NCBI GenBank assembly: GCA_038316435.1
Contig: JBBQAQ010000017.1
Location: forward strand, 8,753-72,752
DNA from: JACJXF01 sp038316435
Lineage (GTDB): Bacteria; Bacteroidota; Bacteroidia; Bacteroidales; GCA-2748055
Direction of reading: 5' to 3'
DNA length: 64,000 nt
Shown: positions 36,036 to 45,906 of the stretch, piece after piece
Numbering within the stretch: position 1 is the first letter of the stretch
How the letters are laid out: the number at the start of each line of letters is the position of its first letter
The notes under the pieces: model-generated
What the model was told of the DNA's origin: nothing
The model's database searches: none
Seen by the model: the letters and a program-made list of their open reading frames with translations, nothing else
Position numbers and translations under genes: made by a program

Positions 36036-39000
36036 AAAGCTTTTGCAAGCGTATTCATTTTGCTTGCACTGCATGTAAATCTTGATGCTCAAAAGGGATA
36101 TCCTTACTTATCTCCCTTTTCATTCAATGAGAGTATTGAAAACGACAATTTCGACCTCATACAGGATAATAACCTCAATATTCTTATAGCCAATCGAAAA
36201 GGCATCCTGACCTTCGATTCACGCAAATGGGAGCTTTTACCCCTTCCATATTATCCTGTTACTCTGGCAAAATCAAGTTTTGATGGTACCATTTATGTCG
36301 GGTGCCGAAATGGATTTGGTATTCTCGAACAGGATATCACTGGTCAGTATACATACCTTCTTTTAAGCGATACTGTCTTTACTGGCGAAATTTTTTCAAT
36401 CGGTCTCCTTCCTGAAAAAGAGTTTTTTCTTTCCAGAAATCGACTTTATTACTCCGCTCAGGACGATGACCCTTTCAAATACTGGGAGTTTCCTTATGAA
36501 AATAACATTACTGGAAGCTTTGTATATGGGGATGATTTCTATTTTATGGTTTTTAATAAAGGTTTGTTTAAAGTTGAAGGTGATAGTTTTAAGCTCGTCC
36601 TAAACGACCGCTTTTCTACTCGGACCGAACTTAAATTTTCTCTTACTATCGATTCTAAAAACATGCTCATCGGAAATAGCGATAATGAGCTTTTCCTTTT
36701 TAATGGTACTAGTTTCACACCAGTAATGATCAATGATTCGGAATACCTAACCGCCAGTATTATTACCGATGGTGCATATCTGGGTGGTAATAAAATTGCC
36801 GTTGGCACTTTAATGGGAGGTATAATTATTGCAGATTATAAAACCGGTGAAACTTCATCCATCCTAAATTACAAAACCGGACTTCCTGATGATGAGGTCT
36901 ATTGCCTTGGTACTGACATCAATAAAGGACTCTGGCTGTGTCATTCATTCGGAGTTTCCAGGATTGATAATAATCTGAAAGTTGCTAACTTAACATGGTA
37001 TCCGGGTCTAAGCGGTAATCTTACAAATGCTGCTTGGTACCGGGAACAATTGTATATAGGAACGAGTGATGGCATTTACGAGCTGAAGGAAAAAAGGGAA
37101 TATCGTGAAAAAACAGTTGATGTTAAGCCGGTTGTTCTGTCCCAAAGGACAACAATTTCCCCAGAAATAACTCAACCAGAAAGTATTCCTATCAAAACAG
37201 AACCAGTTGTAATCGAGAATTTATCTAAAAAGGAACAACGCAAAAAACGTAGAGCCGATAAGGAAGTTCTTACACCTGAAACTAACGCTCCAATTATACA
37301 ACAAGCAACTATCCTGGATAAAATAATAAGTTCTGTTGACAATGCCACCAGGATTTTCGTCAGGAAGCCTGAGGATGAGTCGTTTAGCGCTAATAAAAAG
37401 AAAGTTTATGCTCTACAGTCGATAAGTCATTCCTATGAAAAGATTTCCGGAATTAGCGGGAAATGCACAGAAATTACTGCCTTCTTTGATCATCTGCTTG
37501 TTTCAACAAATAATGGCTTGTATGATATCTATAACCGACAAGTTGTTGCAGTATTGCCAAATACCTATGTTAATTTCATAAACCCCGGCCCAGGAGATTT
37601 GCTGTTCGCAGGAGCCGGAAAATCGGTTTTTATTCTGAAATTAATTGGCTCCCGATGGGAAGTTTTGCGGGAATTCGATACTCTTGAATACCCAGTTTAT
37701 TCAGCCTGTATGACCTCACCTACAGAACTTTGGCTGGGTAGTGATAATTCAGCCCATAAGATAATCCTTGATTCAGGTTATTATTCTGAAAGTGACGAGA
37801 CTTTACCAATAACCACTAAATTTTCCGATAAAGTAATATTGAAAACCATTGATAAACAATTGTATTTTTTCTTGGCATCCGGCATTTACCGTATGGAAAA
37901 CAATGAGATTAAACAAGTCAAGTCCTTCGATAATCTGAAAACTTTACCTGAATACTATTTTTCAGATAATAATGTAGTTTGGTACCGCTCAGATGGAAAA
38001 TGGAGCCAATTAAGCGATAACTCAACCGATGTAAGCCTTTCAGAAGTGTACCTTGGCATTTTCGAAAGTGTTCAGGATATTTTTGTAAGCAAAGAAGGAA
38101 ATTTGTGGGTTATTGCAAATAATAAAGAAATATTCAAAATACAAAAGGAAACAGAAAAAATGCCAACAAATGAATTTTCGGTATTTTTCTCCGCACTAAA
38201 AGGCACTGATGATAAACCGTTTTCCCTTGACAGTCCTAAAATTTCTTATAAAAACAGCTCTTTGCGAATTGAGTTCTCAGCACCTTATTATCTGGCACCC
38301 GAAAAAACAGAATTTACTTATAAAATCGATGGTTTAAATAAAACCTGGAGTCCATGGTCAACCATTTCAACAATTGAATACCCGATACTTCCACCCGGGA
38401 AATATACTATTCATGCGAAAGCAAAAAATATCTTTGGTCAGGAAAGCGTTGTAAATCAGTTGAATATTGTCATTAAACCTCCTTTCTGGCGTACAACAGT
38501 CTTTTATCTTTTTGTAATAATTCTTGTTTTCGCTTTGTTTAGCTTCTTTGTTAAATTCAGGGAACAAAAACTTCAGAAAGATAAACTCGTTCTTGAACAG
38601 AAAGTAAAAGAACGCACCATAGAAATTGAGTATCAAAAAAATGAAATTTCAGAGCAGAAAAAGGAAATTACCGATAGTATCTTATATGCAAAGAGGATTC
38701 AGTCTGCCGTCCTCCCTTCCACAAAACTGCTTAGTTCGGTCCTTTCCGAGCATTTTGTGCTCTTTTTACCAAAAGATATAGTAAGTGGCGATTTTTACTG
38801 GTCAACTGTTAAGGGAGATAAAATTGTTATCCTGGCCGCAGATTGCACCGGACACGGAGTTCCTGGGGCATTTATGAGCATGCTTGGTATCTCATTCCTC
38901 AACGAAATTGTAAGTACTCATAAACTCGATAATGCAGGAACACTTCTTGATGAATTAAGAGATCACGTGAAAGCAACACTGGCTAAATCGGGTGATGAAG

Positions 39001-39413
39001 TGCAAGCCCGCGACGGAATGGATATTGCCTTGTGTATCATCGATCAAAAACAGATGAAATTGCAGTTTGCCGGGGCATACAACCCCATGTACCAGGTAAG
39101 AGAAAAAGAATTAATTGAATTTAAAGGCGACAAAATGCCTATTGGATGGTACGATCTGGATACCGGATTTACGAATAATGTTATAAATATAAAAAAGGGT
39201 GACTGTTTCTACATTTTCTCAGATGGATTTATCGATCAGTTCGGAGGAAAGTTCGAAAAGAAATTTCTCTCGAAACAGTTTAAGGATTTGATTCTCCACA
39301 ATAATTCCCAAACGATGAACAATCAAAAGGAAGTGCTTGTTAAGGCATTTGAAAACTGGAAAGGAAAACTGCAGCAGATCGATGATGTTCTGGTAATAGG
39401 ATTCCGCATATAG
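36012..39413 (+). CDS. Membrane sensor with beta-propeller, Y_Y_Y domain and PP2C (SpoIIE-type) phosphatase
   Basis: This 1133-residue protein has a signal peptide (about 1-26, LHVNLDAQ) and a periplasmic sensor of two-component-regulator-propeller type (about 30-740) with blades such as IFSIGLLPEKEFFLSRN and LWLCHSFGVSRID. A Y_Y_Y domain follows (about 743-815, LAPEKTEFTYKIDGLNKTWS) and then one membrane helix (about 826-848). A coiled-coil linker (about 850-895) leads to a PP2C/SpoIIE serine phosphatase (about 900-1133). Metal-binding motifs are VSGDFYW, AADCTGHGVPGAFMSMLG, ARDGMDIALC, FSDGFIDQFGG and IDDVLVIGFRI. It probably links an extracytoplasmic signal to dephosphorylation of a cytosolic partner such as an anti-sigma antagonist; no partner gene is nearby. 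A lysine-rich insert (KKEQRKKRRADKE) breaks the propeller. Its start codon lies in a hairpin. Confidence 0.9.
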   Translation: MKISIFLYKAFASVFILLALHVNLDAQKGYPYLSPFSFNESIENDNFDLIQDNNLNILIANRKGILTFDSRKWELLPLPYYPVTLAKSSFDGTIYVGCRNGFGILEQDITGQYTYLLLSDTVFTGEIFSIGLLPEKEFFLSRNRLYYSAQDDDPFKYWEFPYENNITGSFVYGDDFYFMVFNKGLFKVEGDSFKLVLNDRFSTRTELKFSLTIDSKNMLIGNSDNELFLFNGTSFTPVMINDSEYLTASIITDGAYLGGNKIAVGTLMGGIIIADYKTGETSSILNYKTGLPDDEVYCLGTDINKGLWLCHSFGVSRIDNNLKVANLTWYPGLSGNLTNAAWYREQLYIGTSDGIYELKEKREYREKTVDVKPVVLSQRTTISPEITQPESIPIKTEPVVIENLSKKEQRKKRRADKEVLTPETNAPIIQQATILDKIISSVDNATRIFVRKPEDESFSANKKKVYALQSISHSYEKISGISGKCTEITAFFDHLLVSTNNGLYDIYNRQVVAVLPNTYVNFINPGPGDLLFAGAGKSVFILKLIGSRWEVLREFDTLEYPVYSACMTSPTELWLGSDNSAHKIILDSGYYSESDETLPITTKFSDKVILKTIDKQLYFFLASGIYRMENNEIKQVKSFDNLKTLPEYYFSDNNVVWYRSDGKWSQLSDNSTDVSLSEVYLGIFESVQDIFVSKEGNLWVIANNKEIFKIQKETEKMPTNEFSVFFSALKGTDDKPFSLDSPKISYKNSSLRIEFSAPYYLAPEKTEFTYKIDGLNKTWSPWSTISTIEYPILPPGKYTIHAKAKNIFGQESVVNQLNIVIKPPFWRTTVFYLFVIILVFALFSFFVKFREQKLQKDKLVLEQKVKERTIEIEYQKNEISEQKKEITDSILYAKRIQSAVLPSTKLLSSVLSEHFVLFLPKDIVSGDFYWSTVKGDKIVILAADCTGHGVPGAFMSMLGISFLNEIVSTHKLDNAGTLLDELRDHVKATLAKSGDEVQARDGMDIALCIIDQKQMKLQFAGAYNPMYQVREKELIEFKGDKMPIGWYDLDTGFTNNVINIKKGDCFYIFSDGFIDQFGGKFEKKFLSKQFKDLILHNNSQTMNNQKEVLVKAFENWKGKLQQIDDVLVIGFRI

Positions 39414-39427
39414 TCTGACTTTCCCCT

Positions 39428-39458
39428 TTTGTCATTTCCCTATATTATGCTAATTTTG
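39428..39458 (+). promoter_or_regulatory. metH promoter
   Basis: TTTG at 39428-39431 and TAATTTTG at 39451-39458 match the Bacteroidota -33 TTTG and -7 TAnnTTTG elements with a 19-base spacer. The start codon follows 59 bases later. No cobalamin or SAM riboswitch fold was recognised in the short leader. Confidence 0.65.
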
Positions 39459-39517
39459 CCGTTCCGAAATAGTGTATTTCTGGACTCTTAAAGATTTTAC
39501 TAAAAAATTCCTTACGG

Positions 39518-42500
39518 ATGTCGAGAATAGAAAATTTATATAAGCAGTTAGAAACAAGAGTATTGGTACTGGATGGTGCGATGGGCACTATGATTCAGAC
39601 TCACAAACTGAGTGAAAAAGGATACCGTGGAGTACGTTTTGCGGATTTCCCACACGATTTACAGGGAAATAACGAACTTCTTTCTCTTTCTCATCCTGAA
39701 ATAATACGCGATATTCACAGAGATTTTCTGCTGGCTGGGGCCGATATCATCAGCACCAATACCTTTAATGCCAACAGAATATCACAGGCCGACTATCATC
39801 TGGAATCCATTGTACCGGAATTAAATAAATCCTCGGCACGGATTGCAAGGGAAATTGCAGATGAATTCAGCATAAAAAATCCCTCGAAACCAAGATTTGT
39901 CGCAGGTTCCGTTGGCCCTACAAATAAAACGGCTTCCCTCTCCCCCGATGTAAATAATCCCGGTTATCGCGCAGTTGAATTCGATTTTCTTTCTGAAACC
40001 TACTATGAACAAGCTAAAGCGCTTGTTGAAGGCGGTGTGGATATTCTTCTTGTTGAAACAATTTTTGATACTCTCAACGCTAAAGCTGCATTATTCGGTA
40101 TCGAAAAACTTTACAGAGAAACCGGAGTGAAAATTCCCCTGATGGTATCCGGAACGATCACAGATGCAAGTGGTCGTACTCTTTCGGGACAAACACTTGA
40201 AGCTTTTGTAAACTCTGTTTCACATGTGGAATTGCTCTCGCTCGGACTCAATTGCTCACTGGGCGCCACAGAGATGAGACCCTATCTTGCTGAATTATCA
40301 AAGAATTCGCCGGTTTATGTAAGCGCTCACCCAAATGCCGGTTTGCCTAATCAGTTTGGCGAGTACGACCAATCCCCTGAAATAATGGGATTGCACATTC
40401 ATGATTTTCTGGACTCGGGATTTGTAAATATTATCGGAGGATGTTGTGGTACAACTCCCGCTCATATCCGAGAGTTTACGAAATTTGCTGAAAAAGCGTC
40501 CAGACGTGTTCCTCCCGCTAAAGAACACAAACTCAGATTAAGCGGACTCGAACCTCTGACTGTTTATCAAGGAAGTAATTTTATAAATATCGGAGAGAGA
40601 GCCAATGTCAGCGGATCGAAGAAATTTGCGCGACTAATCCGAGAAAAAAAATACGAGGAAGCTCTTAGCATTGCCCTGGAACAAGTTCAGGGAGGCGCTC
40701 AGGTTCTGGATATTTGTATGGACGATGCCATGCTCGATGCAGAGTTGGAAATGCATACTTTCCTAAACCTTCTGATGGCAGAACCGGATATTGCTAAGCT
40801 ACCAATCATGGTCGATTCATCGAAATGGGCAGTTCTTGAAACGGGTTTGAAATGCATTCAGGGAAAAGCAATCGTCAATTCAATAAGTCTTAAAGAAGGC
40901 GAAGATGTTTTCAGGGAACATGCGCGAAAAATTAAAAATTACGGCGCTGCTGCTGTAATTATGGCTTTCGACGAAAAAGGACAGGCAGATTCATACGAAC
41001 GTCGTATCTCGGTTTGTGAAAGAGCCTACCGGATTCTTACTAACGAACTCGATTTTGCTCCTGAAGATATTATCTTCGATCCTAATGTATTGCCTATTGC
41101 CACAGGGATTGAAGAGCATAACAACTACGCCGTTGATTTTATCCGGACCATAGTTTGGATAAAAAACAACCTGCCGTACGCAAAAGTGAGCGGTGGTATT
41201 AGTAACTTATCTTTTTCTTTCAGGGGAAATGATACCGTTAGAGAGGCTATTCATTCAGTTTTCCTTTATCACGCTATCAAAGCCGGGATGGACATGGCAA
41301 TTGTTAATCCGGGAATGCTTCAGGTTTACGATGAGATTCCGAAAGACTTACTGGAACTTGTTGAAGATGTTGTACTTAACCGAATATCAGATTCAACCGA
41401 TAAGCTTCTTGTCTTCGCCGAACAGGTAAAAGATGTAAAACCGGATGAAAAAGCTGTTGATGAATGGAGAAACGGAAGTGTTGAAGAACGCCTTAAACAC
41501 TCGCTGGTAAGAGGAATCACCGAATTCATTGAAACTGATGTACTCGAAGCACGCGAAAAATACGACTTTGCGTTGAAAGTAATCGAAGGTCCTTTAATGG
41601 ACGGAATGAATGTAGTGGGCGATTTATTTGGTTCAGGGAAAATGTTCCTCCCGCAGGTTGTGAAAAGCGCAAGGGTAATGAAAAAGGCAGTAGCCAGTCT
41701 GTTACCCTACATTGAAGCGGAAAAACTTCTTTCGGGGGAGTCGAGTTCGGCAGGTAAAATCCTTCTCGCTACAGTTAAAGGTGATGTTCACGATATTGGA
41801 AAAAATATCGTTGGGGTTGTTCTAAGTTGCAACAATTTCGAAATCGTTGATATGGGCGTTATGGTTCCCACTGAAAAAATTCTTCAGAAAGCAAAAGAGA
41901 TTAATGCAGATATCATCGGGCTCAGCGGACTCATCACTCCATCCCTCGAAGAAATGGTAAATGTTGCTAAAGAAATGGAACGACAGAAGTTTACAGTTCC
42001 TTTGCTTATCGGGGGAGCCACAACATCGAAGATTCACACAGCAGTAAAAATTGAGCATAACTACAAATCATCTGTTGTGCATGTAAAAGACGCATCCCGC
42101 TCTGTTGCTGTGGCCGGAAGCCTTATGAATAAAGAGCTTCGTGATGGTTTCGCGCTACAAATTCGTGCCGAATACGAAGAATTACGTAAGACCTACGCAA
42201 ATTCATCATCTCAGGTGGAATATGTGAGCCTTGCTGACGCACGCAAAAACTCCTTTAAAATCAATTGGGAAAAATCCCATCTACAAAAACCTACCTTCAC
42301 AGGTGTTAAGGTTTTCGAAAATTATGACTTGAATGAAATAAGGGGATATATTTCCTGGGTTTTCTTTTTCGTGGTCTGGCAACTTCGTGGAAAATACCCA
42401 GATCTTCTGAATGATCCTGAAATTGGCGAAACTGCCAGAAAACTTTTAGATGATGCAAATGAAATGCTCGATCAGATAATCGAAGAGAAATGGTTACAGG

Positions 42501-43195
42501 CTAAAGCTGTCGTTGGATTCTGGCCTGCAAATTCGGTTGGAGACGACATTGAGGTATATTCTGATGAGTCACGAAGCAAAATTCTTACTCGTTTTGTGAA
42601 CCTCAGAAATCAGACGAAGAAAACCGATGGCTCTCCCAATTATTGTCTTTCTGATTTTATTGCACCAAAGGATTCTGGCATCACAGATTACATTGGTGCT
42701 TTTGCAATTACCGCAGGTTTGGGAATTGAAAAGAAAATTGAGAATTTTATAAAAGACCATGACGATTACAACAGCATCATGCTGAAAGCCCTTGCCGACA
42801 GGCTCGCAGAAGCATTTACTGAATTGTTGCATCTCAGAATCAGAAAAGAATTCTGGGGATATGCTCCCGATGAAGCTTTGAATCTCGACGATATGCTGCT
42901 GGAAAAATATAAAGGGATCCGCCCTGCACATGGCTACCCTGCTTGTCCCGATCATTCTGAAAAACAGCAATTATTCAAACTTCTGGATGCTGAAAAGGCA
43001 ACAGGAATTGAACTGACAGAAAGCTTCAGCATGTATCCCGCGGCTTCAGTGAGCGGGTTGATTTTTGCTAACACCGAATCGAAGTACTTCTTTGTTGGTA
43101 AAATTGCAAAGGATCAGGTATCCGATTATGCGAAGCGTAAAGAACTTGATATCTCAGTTGTTGAGAGTTGGCTGGCCTCGAATTTGAATTTTTAA
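39518..43195 (+). CDS. metH: Cobalamin-dependent methionine synthase
   Basis: This 1225-residue enzyme transfers the methyl group of 5-methyltetrahydrofolate to homocysteine through methylcobalamin. All modules are present in order. The homocysteine domain has VLDGAMGTMIQTHKLSE and zinc ligands Cys309 and Cys310 in IIGGCCGTTPAHI. The pterin domain has INIGERANVSGSKKFARLI. The B12 cap and binding domain has VKGDVHDIGKNIVGVVLSCN, with axial His758. The reactivation domain has PARGYPA-like GIRPAHGYPACPDHSEK and SFSMYPAASVSGL. Length matches the E. coli enzyme (1227). metF follows about 350 bases downstream on the same strand. Confidence 0.97.
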   Translation: MSRIENLYKQLETRVLVLDGAMGTMIQTHKLSEKGYRGVRFADFPHDLQGNNELLSLSHPEIIRDIHRDFLLAGADIISTNTFNANRISQADYHLESIVPELNKSSARIAREIADEFSIKNPSKPRFVAGSVGPTNKTASLSPDVNNPGYRAVEFDFLSETYYEQAKALVEGGVDILLVETIFDTLNAKAALFGIEKLYRETGVKIPLMVSGTITDASGRTLSGQTLEAFVNSVSHVELLSLGLNCSLGATEMRPYLAELSKNSPVYVSAHPNAGLPNQFGEYDQSPEIMGLHIHDFLDSGFVNIIGGCCGTTPAHIREFTKFAEKASRRVPPAKEHKLRLSGLEPLTVYQGSNFINIGERANVSGSKKFARLIREKKYEEALSIALEQVQGGAQVLDICMDDAMLDAELEMHTFLNLLMAEPDIAKLPIMVDSSKWAVLETGLKCIQGKAIVNSISLKEGEDVFREHARKIKNYGAAAVIMAFDEKGQADSYERRISVCERAYRILTNELDFAPEDIIFDPNVLPIATGIEEHNNYAVDFIRTIVWIKNNLPYAKVSGGISNLSFSFRGNDTVREAIHSVFLYHAIKAGMDMAIVNPGMLQVYDEIPKDLLELVEDVVLNRISDSTDKLLVFAEQVKDVKPDEKAVDEWRNGSVEERLKHSLVRGITEFIETDVLEAREKYDFALKVIEGPLMDGMNVVGDLFGSGKMFLPQVVKSARVMKKAVASLLPYIEAEKLLSGESSSAGKILLATVKGDVHDIGKNIVGVVLSCNNFEIVDMGVMVPTEKILQKAKEINADIIGLSGLITPSLEEMVNVAKEMERQKFTVPLLIGGATTSKIHTAVKIEHNYKSSVVHVKDASRSVAVAGSLMNKELRDGFALQIRAEYEELRKTYANSSSQVEYVSLADARKNSFKINWEKSHLQKPTFTGVKVFENYDLNEIRGYISWVFFFVVWQLRGKYPDLLNDPEIGETARKLLDDANEMLDQIIEEKWLQAKAVVGFWPANSVGDDIEVYSDESRSKILTRFVNLRNQTKKTDGSPNYCLSDFIAPKDSGITDYIGAFAITAGLGIEKKIENFIKDHDDYNSIMLKALADRLAEAFTELLHLRIRKEFWGYAPDEALNLDDMLLEKYKGIRPAHGYPACPDHSEKQQLFKLLDAEKATGIELTESFSMYPAASVSGLIFANTESKYFFVGKIAKDQVSDYAKRKELDISVVESWLASNLNF

Positions 43196-43274
43196 TTATT
43201 TGAAACAGTTATTTAACTTCAGTGAAGGGGGTTTTCATATTTAACTTCATTTTTAGAATTTTTACATATTTTGG

Positions 43275-43282
43275 TATATTTG
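43275..43282 (+). promoter_or_regulatory. Candidate -7 element kept in front of the decayed MNT gene
   Basis: TATATTTG matches TAnnTTTG exactly, four bases before the ATG at 43287. A transcript from it would start at or next to the start codon. Confidence 0.45.
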
Positions 43283-43286
43283 CATA

Positions 43287-43536
43287 ATGAATCCACTTGA
43301 TTTAAATAGTAATGAAATTCGTGATTTGTGTGAAAAACACAAAGTAGGACAATTGTTTGCATTTGGATCCGTATTAACTAGTAGATTTTGAATTGGAAAA
43401 TACTCAAAAAATAATTGGTGCCAGAAATCGAATTGTTCATGGTTATGATAAAATATCTGATGACCTGATTTGGAGTATAGTAATTAATCATCTATCCAAA
43501 TTAAAATCCGAATGCACTAAACTTATAGATAAATAA
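43287..43536 (+). pseudogene. Remnant of a MNT/HEPN toxin-antitoxin pair, fused by deletion
   Basis: The ATG at 43287 opens 34 codons that read like the start of a minimal nucleotidyltransferase antitoxin (KHKVGQLFAFGSVLTSRF) and stop at TGA 43389-43391, before the GSxxx...DxD catalytic aspartates. In the next frame, immediately after, 48 codons (43390-43533, TAA 43534-43536) read as the C-terminal end of a HEPN (DUF86-type) toxin: IIGARNRIVHGYDKI, with the RNxxxH-type motif, then LIWSIVINHLSKLKSE. The simplest history is a deletion joining the 5' end of the antitoxin gene to the 3' end of the toxin gene with a frame shift. Neither protein can be functional. It fills most of the metH-metF gap. 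Confidence 0.75.
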
Positions 43537-43548
43537 TTTAAGATAACC

Positions 43549-44502
43549 ATGAAAGTAGCTGATCATTTAAAAACTACCAAACAGACATTGTTTTCATTTG
43601 AATTGCTGCCTCCGCTTAAAGGCAGAACCCTCGATGACATCTATCATGCCATTGATCCATTAATTGAATTCAATCCCCTGAATATAAATATCACTTACCA
43701 TCAACAGGAATCAATTTATCGCCCTGCTGGCAATGGATTGATGGAAAGAACAATCGTCAGAAAACGCCCTGGTACCGTGGCTATCGGAGCTGCATTGAAA
43801 TACAAATACGATCTCACTGTTGTACCCCACATGATCTGTGGCGGTTTCTCAAAGCTTGAAACTGAAGATGTGCTTATTGACTTACATTTCCTCGGACTAA
43901 CAAACCTTCTGGTTCTTCGTGGTGATGCACAAAAAGGCTATCGCGATTTTATTCCGGAGAAAGATGGTCATGAACATACCATCGGCCTTGTGAATCAGAT
44001 TATGAACCTAAACAAAGGGATTTTCCTTGATCCTGAAGTCGAGAATGCCACTAAAACCGATTTTTCAATTGGTGTAGCGGGATATCCTGAAAAACATTTC
44101 GAAGCTCCAAACACCGATGAAGACATCAAACACCTTAAAGCCAAAGTTGATGCAGGTGCTGAATACATTGTCACACAGCTGTTTTACAATAATGCGAAAT
44201 TTTTCGAATTCGTAGATTTATGCCGGAAAGCCGGAATTAAAGTTCCAATAATCCCCGGCTTAAAACCTATTACCACAATGAAAGATGTGGATGTTTTACC
44301 CCGTGTTTTTCATATTGGAATACCCAACGAACTTGTTAAAGAAGTTCAGAAGTGTAAAACAAACGCAGAGGCTAAAGCTGTTGGCGTTGAATGGACTATT
44401 CAACAATCCCTTGAACTAAAAAAAGCAGGTGTTCCTGCCCTTCATTATTATACCATCGGAATATCCGACAATATCAAGCAGATAGCATCAAAAGTATTCT
44501 AA
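43549..44502 (+). CDS. metF: Methylenetetrahydrofolate reductase
   Basis: This 317-residue flavoenzyme reduces 5,10-methylenetetrahydrofolate to 5-methyltetrahydrofolate, the methyl donor for MetH. The TIM-barrel features are FSFELLPPLKGRTLDDIY (with the catalytic Glu), NITYHQQ, VVPHMICGGFS, LLVLRGDAQKGYRDF, IGVAGYPEKHFEAPN, GAEYIVTQLFYNNAKFFEFV and VPIIPGLKPITTMKDV. It carries the longer, eukaryote-like ..FFEFVDLCRKAGI.. pattern seen in Bacteroidota. The location downstream of metH places it in the same methionine pathway. A terminator follows directly. Confidence 0.96.
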   Translation: MKVADHLKTTKQTLFSFELLPPLKGRTLDDIYHAIDPLIEFNPLNINITYHQQESIYRPAGNGLMERTIVRKRPGTVAIGAALKYKYDLTVVPHMICGGFSKLETEDVLIDLHFLGLTNLLVLRGDAQKGYRDFIPEKDGHEHTIGLVNQIMNLNKGIFLDPEVENATKTDFSIGVAGYPEKHFEAPNTDEDIKHLKAKVDAGAEYIVTQLFYNNAKFFEFVDLCRKAGIKVPIIPGLKPITTMKDVDVLPRVFHIGIPNELVKEVQKCKTNAEAKAVGVEWTIQQSLELKKAGVPALHYYTIGISDNIKQIASKVF

Positions 44503-44534
44503 AAAAAAGCCGCTGAAAATTTAGCGGCTTTTTT
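44503..44534. terminator. Bidirectional terminator between metF and the oxidoreductase gene
   Basis: AAAAGCCGCT (44505-44514) pairs with AGCGGCTTTT (44523-44532) around an 8-nt loop, with A-rich DNA before and T-rich DNA after. It can stop transcription from both of the convergent genes on either side. Confidence 0.9.
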
Positions 44535-44542
44535 TGTGTAGA

Positions 44543-45859
44543 TTAAACTAACTTCCAACCTGTCCGATACTCATAGTGCATCAGTTTAGTTGCAGCGCCA
44601 TCAACATCGTCAATAAATGTCTCAGTCTGAGGATCCCATTTAATGGTTCGTTTTAATTCGCAGGCAATATTTCCAAGCGTACAAACAGTGCAAGAACTAT
44701 GACCGATTTCTACGGTTACAATTGGATCTTTTCTTGATCTCACTGCTTCGATAAAATTATCCTGATGCGAAACTTTTGTTTCATATGGGCCATCAGTTTT
44801 CACATTTTCAGTAGCAAAAAACTTAGGATCCGAAGCATTGAAAAACCCCCGGGAAACTTCTATCCAGCCATTTTCTCCCCAGAATTTAACCCCCTTCATC
44901 TTGTCATCATTAAAAGGTTCTGAAGTAAGCACTACTCCGTTTGCATAGGTGAAACTCATATATTCAGTTCCATCACCAATGGGAGAAATTTCTACCGGAC
45001 CATTTCTGTCCATACCAAGTCCCCATTGTGCAACGTCAAACATATGTGCACCCCAATCGGTAGTAAAACCGCCGCCCATTTCTTTGTACCAGCGCCATCC
45101 GCCCCAGAACTGCTCATCCTGATCGGGGTCAAGTGTAATTGGTGGGTTAAGTTCTTTGTTGAAATGAATTGGAGTAGGAAGTGGCCCAAGCCACATATCC
45201 CAGTTCAGATCAGCAGGAATTGGTTCTTCTGGCAAATTATAGGGAATCGGAGGTGCGCCAACATAAGCATTCACTTTGCTTATTTTCCCAAGAGCTCCTG
45301 TCTGCACCAGATTCACAGCATGCTGGAAATTGGGGTCAGAACGCTGCTGACTTCCTAGGGCAAGAATTCTGTTGTTTTCGCGAACTGCTTTTCTGAGTTC
45401 CTGGCCTTCTTTAATCGTAAACGTCATAGGTTTTTCCAGGTAAATATCCTTACCTGCTTTGCAGGCAGCAATGGCTATCATGGCATGAGTATGATCAGGA
45501 ACCGCGATAACTACAGCATCAATATCCTCTCTTGCTAATAGATCAACATAATTTTCATACGTCTCAACTTTGGATTCTTTTCCTGCTTTTGCATAGAAAT
45601 CTTTAACCCGTTTCTCAAAACGTTTGCGCTTGATTCCATACACATCACATCCTGCAAGTACTTGAACACCCTTTATCTGCAGAAATCCGTTAAGCAAATG
45701 CATTGACTGCTGACCCATTCCAATAAATCCAAGTCGAATATCACTTGATTTTTCAGGGGATTTACAACCAGAGAGACCTGGAATTACAGCTACAGCAGCC
45801 ATTCCAACAACAGCAGAACCAAGGAACTGCCTTCTTGTCCATACTTTCTTTTGATTCAT
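44543..45859 (-). CDS. Tat-exported Gfo/Idh/MocA family oxidoreductase
   Basis: This 438-residue protein begins with a twin-arginine signal (TRRQFLGSAVVGMAAVAVIP) followed by a possible lipobox (GLSGCKS), so a folded, NAD(P)-carrying enzyme is exported to the periplasm and perhaps lipidated. The Rossmann part has RLGFIGMGQQSMHLL, DAVVIAVPDHTHAMIAIAA and the catalytic-type lysine in DIYLEKPMTF. The C-terminal Gfo/Idh/MocA domain has WDMWLGPLP, WRWYKEMGGGFTTDWGAHMFD and EYRTGWKL. Tat-exported members in Bacteroidota and Planctomycetota are usually linked to sugar metabolism. The specific substrate is unknown. It convergently faces metF. Confidence 0.9.
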   Translation of the reverse strand: MNQKKVWTRRQFLGSAVVGMAAVAVIPGLSGCKSPEKSSDIRLGFIGMGQQSMHLLNGFLQIKGVQVLAGCDVYGIKRKRFEKRVKDFYAKAGKESKVETYENYVDLLAREDIDAVVIAVPDHTHAMIAIAACKAGKDIYLEKPMTFTIKEGQELRKAVRENNRILALGSQQRSDPNFQHAVNLVQTGALGKISKVNAYVGAPPIPYNLPEEPIPADLNWDMWLGPLPTPIHFNKELNPPITLDPDQDEQFWGGWRWYKEMGGGFTTDWGAHMFDVAQWGLGMDRNGPVEISPIGDGTEYMSFTYANGVVLTSEPFNDDKMKGVKFWGENGWIEVSRGFFNASDPKFFATENVKTDGPYETKVSHQDNFIEAVRSRKDPIVTVEIGHSSCTVCTLGNIACELKRTIKWDPQTETFIDDVDGAATKLMHYEYRTGWKLV

Positions 45860-45906
45860 CTTTAAAAACTTTTAATTATTATATTCAGGTTATTTTCATT
45901 TTCAAT

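Noticed and set aside
39414..39517. Cobalamin or SAM riboswitch upstream of metH
   Set aside because: The leader from the -7 element to the ATG is only about 60 bases and holds no recognisable conserved core or long stem.
42569..42970. 133-codon minus-strand open frame inside metH
   Set aside because: It is antisense to the conserved reactivation domain of MetH and shows no domain of its own.
45026..45396. Plus-strand open frames inside the Gfo/Idh/MocA gene
   Set aside because: They are antisense to conserved motifs of the oxidoreductase, with atypical Trp- and Cys-rich composition.
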